DNA of 64,000 nucleotides, taken from Anaerolineaceae bacterium. Lineage in GTDB: Bacteria; Chloroflexota; Anaerolineae; Anaerolineales; Anaerolineaceae. The stretch spans positions 1,488,001 to 1,552,000 of the forward strand of contig JAENZD010000001.1 in NCBI GenBank assembly GCA_016841445.1. The letters are read 5' to 3'. The translations under genes and the position numbers were made by a program. Shown piece after piece: positions 61,756 to 64,000 of this stretch; the first letter of the stretch is position 1, and each line of letters begins with the position of its first letter. Below the pieces are notes generated by a model. It did no database searches, was not told the DNA's origin, and saw nothing but the letters and a program-made list of their open reading frames with translations.

Positions 61756-62513
61756 TCTTCTTAACTGCCCTTCGTAAAGAATTATTCGAGTCTGTTCGCA
61801 GGGAACGCCTGCTGATCGTTCTGAGCGTCTTCCTGGTTTTCGGCCTGACCTCACCCTTGCTGGCCAAATACACCCCTGAAATCCTCAAGCTGGTCCCGCA
61901 AACCGAAGCCATCGCACTGGTCATCCCTGAACCCACACTGATGGATTCAGTCACACAATTCGTCAAAAACCTCAACCAGTTCGGGTTTCTGCTGGCGATC
62001 CTCTTGACCATGGGCAGCGTTTCCCAGGAGAAAGAAAAAGGGACAGCCTCTATGGTTCTGGTCAAGCCTTTACCGCGCGGCATGTTCTTGTTCTCAAAAT
62101 TCATCGCTATCAGCCTGGTTTTTTTGGTCAGCATCCTGCTGGCTGGCTTGGGTGCTAATTATTACTCCAACCTGCTCTTCACGAGCTCCAGCCTGACCGC
62201 TTGGTTGTGGATGTCCTTCCTCTTGTGGCTGATCATGATTGTTTATGTCGCCTTAACCTTGCTGTTCAGCACACTGTTCCGCTCCCAACCTGCAGCTGCC
62301 GGTGTGTCCTTTGTGGCGATGATCATATTTTCATTGCTGGGCTCGTTGCCTAACATCGGGAAATTCTTACCCAACACGCTCACAAGTTGGTCGCTCAGCT
62401 TGTTCACAAATGAAAAAACCACCCAATGGCCTGCATTACTGGTGAGCTTTGGAATCATCGCTGCGTCTTTATTCATCGCCTGGTTGGTGCTGCGTAAGCA
62501 GGAATTGGATTAA
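61752..62513 (+). CDS. ABC-2-type transporter, permease subunit
   Basis: A 253-aa permease with six hydrophobic segments. It starts with FLTALRKELFESVRRERLLI, the usual amphipathic N-terminal helix, and has the extracellular loop of about 60 residues after helix 1. MGSVSQEKEKGTASMVLVKPL lies just before helix 3. With the ATPase upstream it forms an exporter of unknown substrate; a role in cell-envelope or antibiotic export is plausible. The genes overlap by 4 bp. Confidence 0.88.
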   Translation: MIFLTALRKELFESVRRERLLIVLSVFLVFGLTSPLLAKYTPEILKLVPQTEAIALVIPEPTLMDSVTQFVKNLNQFGFLLAILLTMGSVSQEKEKGTASMVLVKPLPRGMFLFSKFIAISLVFLVSILLAGLGANYYSNLLFTSSSLTAWLWMSFLLWLIMIVYVALTLLFSTLFRSQPAAAGVSFVAMIIFSLLGSLPNIGKFLPNTLTSWSLSLFTNEKTTQWPALLVSFGIIAASLFIAWLVLRKQELD

Positions 62514-62654
62514 CTTTCGAAAAATTTCCAGACAAATTATTTGAAAAATGAGCACCATTAATTGTAAAATGGGATTAATTAAAGCTATCAATTTGCCAAA
62601 AAATCAATCATTTTCGATGATAAACTCGCCCACCTTTTTTGAAAGGAGAGAACG

Positions 62655-63101
62655 ATGCTCACCACCGTCCAAGATCTATTGAAGGTCAAGGGGGATGCTG
62701 TTTGGCATGTTTCACCTGATGCTACGGTTCTGGATGCCCTGAATTTAATGGCTGAAAAGGATATCGGGGCGTTGCTTGTTCTTGAAGAGGAAGAAATCGC
62801 AGGGATTGTCTCAGAACGCGATTTTGTCCGCATGATCGCCCAAAAACAAACCTGTGAATTGCAATCCACCGTGAAAGACTACATGACCAGCACGGTATTC
62901 ACCATCCATCCATCGCAGACCATCGAGGACTGTATGGAAATGATGACTGAAAAACACATCCGCCACCTGCCGGTGACAGATGGAGATGATATCCTTGGTC
63001 TGATCTCGATCGGGGATGTCATCAAAGGCATCATCTCCAGCCATGAGTTCACTATCGAACAGTTGAGTAAATATATCGACGGCGGCGGCTACAACCAGTA
63101 A
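62655..63101 (+). CDS. two-CBS-domain protein
   Basis: A 148-aa protein consisting of two CBS motifs: VSPDATVLDALNLMAEKDIG with LVLEEEEIAGIVSERDFVR, and TIHPSQTIEDCMEMMTEKHI with LPVTDGDDILGLISIGDVIK. CBS pairs bind adenosine nucleotides and act as energy sensors in many proteins; stand-alone ones are of unknown partner. GAAAGGAGAG precedes the ATG. Confidence 0.93.
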   Translation: MLTTVQDLLKVKGDAVWHVSPDATVLDALNLMAEKDIGALLVLEEEEIAGIVSERDFVRMIAQKQTCELQSTVKDYMTSTVFTIHPSQTIEDCMEMMTEKHIRHLPVTDGDDILGLISIGDVIKGIISSHEFTIEQLSKYIDGGGYNQ

Positions 63102-63156
63102 TTTCCATATGATTGATGTTTGTTACCTGCCTATCAAAGCAAGGTATATTATGCTG

Positions 63157-63185
63157 CCAGGTGAAAGCTGGTTCACCGGGTTTTT
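63157..63185 (+). terminator. terminator after the CBS gene
   Basis: GGTGAA (63160-63165) pairs with TTCACC (63172-63177) around a 6-nt loop, with two more pairs outside a mismatch, then GGG and a T5 run. Confidence 0.7.
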
Positions 63186-63212
63186 CCAACATACTTTCGT
63201 CTCATAATCGGA

Positions 63213-63920
63213 TCAAGGAGAAAAAAAGATGGGCTCAACCGGTTTGGCAGGCCTTGTTTGAACATCCAGGACATCGCGCATCCGGATCGTGATACCCCAG
63301 GCCAGCCCCAAAGACAGCAAATACAACAACCCATAAATTGTCATAAAGACTGGGCCCATCCGGTAAACCAGGAATGTGAAGGTGATAAACAGCCCAATTT
63401 GAAGCAAGATCCAGTATCTAAGAAATATAACTGGTTCCGATACCGTCTTTACCTGCAGTCTTGCCAGCGACCAAAAGAAAAGCGCAAAAAACAGGAATTC
63501 GGCTGGCAGCAGCAATTTCTCAAACCACACAGCAGGGCTGACCCCGGTCCAAAAATCGACCCAAACCGGCAGCGGCCACAGTATTGCAACACCATCAAAC
63601 CAGATAATCAGGTCCAGCAAGATATGGAGCAGGATGCCTGCAGAAAATCCTATCCCAAATGTGATCCAGCGTGATTTTTTCGTGAGCTTGCCGACCAGGT
63701 AGAAAATCCCTAAGATTAAAAGGGTTGTGAAGATGCTGTGGGTGATTGTCCGGTGTAACCCCTCTGTGGGTAATTTCAAAACGGTTGCAGCCGCCACTGC
63801 CAGGTTGTCAGCATCCGGGAAGAGATTGCCCAATACCGGCCCAAACACCAACCACTCGCGCATGGGAGCAACCTTGCGGAGTGCAACCCCAACCAACCCA
63901 TGGATACCTGCTTGTGCCAT
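63213..63920 (-). CDS. YdjM-like (DUF457) membrane-bound hydrolase
   Basis: A 235-aa protein with about six helices. The metal-type motifs of the DUF457/YdjM family are visible: GNLFPDADNLAV near residue 31 and LHRTITHSIFTTLLIL near residue 54. This family is predicted to be an inner-membrane metal-dependent hydrolase; E. coli YdjM is under LexA control, but no GAAC-N4-GTTC box is present here. The start ATG has GGAGGTGAGAG. Substrate unknown. Confidence 0.88.
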   Translation of the reverse strand: MAQAGIHGLVGVALRKVAPMREWLVFGPVLGNLFPDADNLAVAAATVLKLPTEGLHRTITHSIFTTLLILGIFYLVGKLTKKSRWITFGIGFSAGILLHILLDLIIWFDGVAILWPLPVWVDFWTGVSPAVWFEKLLLPAEFLFFALFFWSLARLQVKTVSEPVIFLRYWILLQIGLFITFTFLVYRMGPVFMTIYGLLYLLSLGLAWGITIRMRDVLDVQTRPAKPVEPIFFSP

Positions 63921-64000
63921 CTCTCACCTCCAAAAGCAGCTATTTATCCATCATCGTTCAGTACAGTGTGGAATTTACTTTATTACAGATGTCCTACTTT
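63921..64000. other. window end, upstream of the YdjM-like gene
   Basis: Only the ribosome site of the YdjM-like gene is recognisable. The sequence is cut by the window end. Confidence 0.4.

Overview
The window looks like a chromosomal segment of a member of the Chloroflexota, most likely class Anaerolineae. The basis is moderate GC, secreted beta-propeller (BNR-type) proteins, lipoproteins with Pro/Thr spacers, a fused electron-bifurcating Nfn enzyme, a nickel-racemase-like protein, and SOS control through a GAAC-N4-GTTC box. This is inference from gene content; no rRNA gene is present to confirm it.

Layout. (1) 1-7.27 kb is an accessory island: a comM fragment, a tRNA 3' fragment, and a 1320-aa DUF4062-NTPase-TPR (STAND-type) protein with a small TPR companion, all between near-identical 36-bp direct repeats. 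(2) 7.27-15.5 kb is a lipid/glycerol-phosphate gene set: a FadR-like regulator, an alkyl-DHAP-synthase-like flavoprotein, GlpD, an FGGY kinase, a VOC protein, a LarA-like protein and an esterase. (3) 15.6-20.3 kb is a tight operon: a six-Cys mini-protein, a heterodimeric ABC exporter and a DUF692/MNIO-like enzyme. (4) 20.3-25 kb has a divergent DtxR/XRE regulator pair, an ArfB-like release factor, an ABC exporter and a YigZ/IMPACT protein. (5) 25-42 kb is an accessory zone with lipoproteins, two BNR-repeat proteins, two tRNA-Glu genes each followed by decayed tRNA-Glu/terminator units, a dead integrase carrying an IS3 remnant, and a broken peroxiredoxin. (6) 42-53 kb is rich in genome-maintenance genes: an SRAP protein, a double-thioredoxin CcdA-like protein, a radical-SAM DNA-repair-type protein with a DUF6504-like partner, an atypical RelA/SpoT protein, and an SOS-boxed operon (RecA-like protein with C-terminal clamp motif, small helical protein, divergent B-family polymerase). 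Opposite it lie a DEDDh exonuclease, a YjbR protein and a phosphodiesterase. (7) 53-64 kb is mostly housekeeping: Nfn, GH4 glycosidase, cold-shock protein, GNAT, PP-loop enzyme, ABC-2 transporter, CBS protein and a YdjM-like membrane protein.

The strongest candidate for an undescribed system is the SOS-controlled operon at 48.36-51.6 kb. A canonical promoter has a perfect LexA-type palindrome filling its spacer. The first protein ends in QLPLF, a beta-clamp-binding motif. The third is a B-family polymerase with altered catalytic motif C and no recognisable proofreading motif. This parallels the ImuA/ImuB/DnaE2 mutasome with different parts. Second-tier candidates are the mini-protein/ABC/MNIO operon, the STAND island, and the tRNA-Glu-derived repeat family. 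Three genes (at 7268, 22572 and 44681) have consensus promoters so close to the start codon that their mRNAs should be leaderless.
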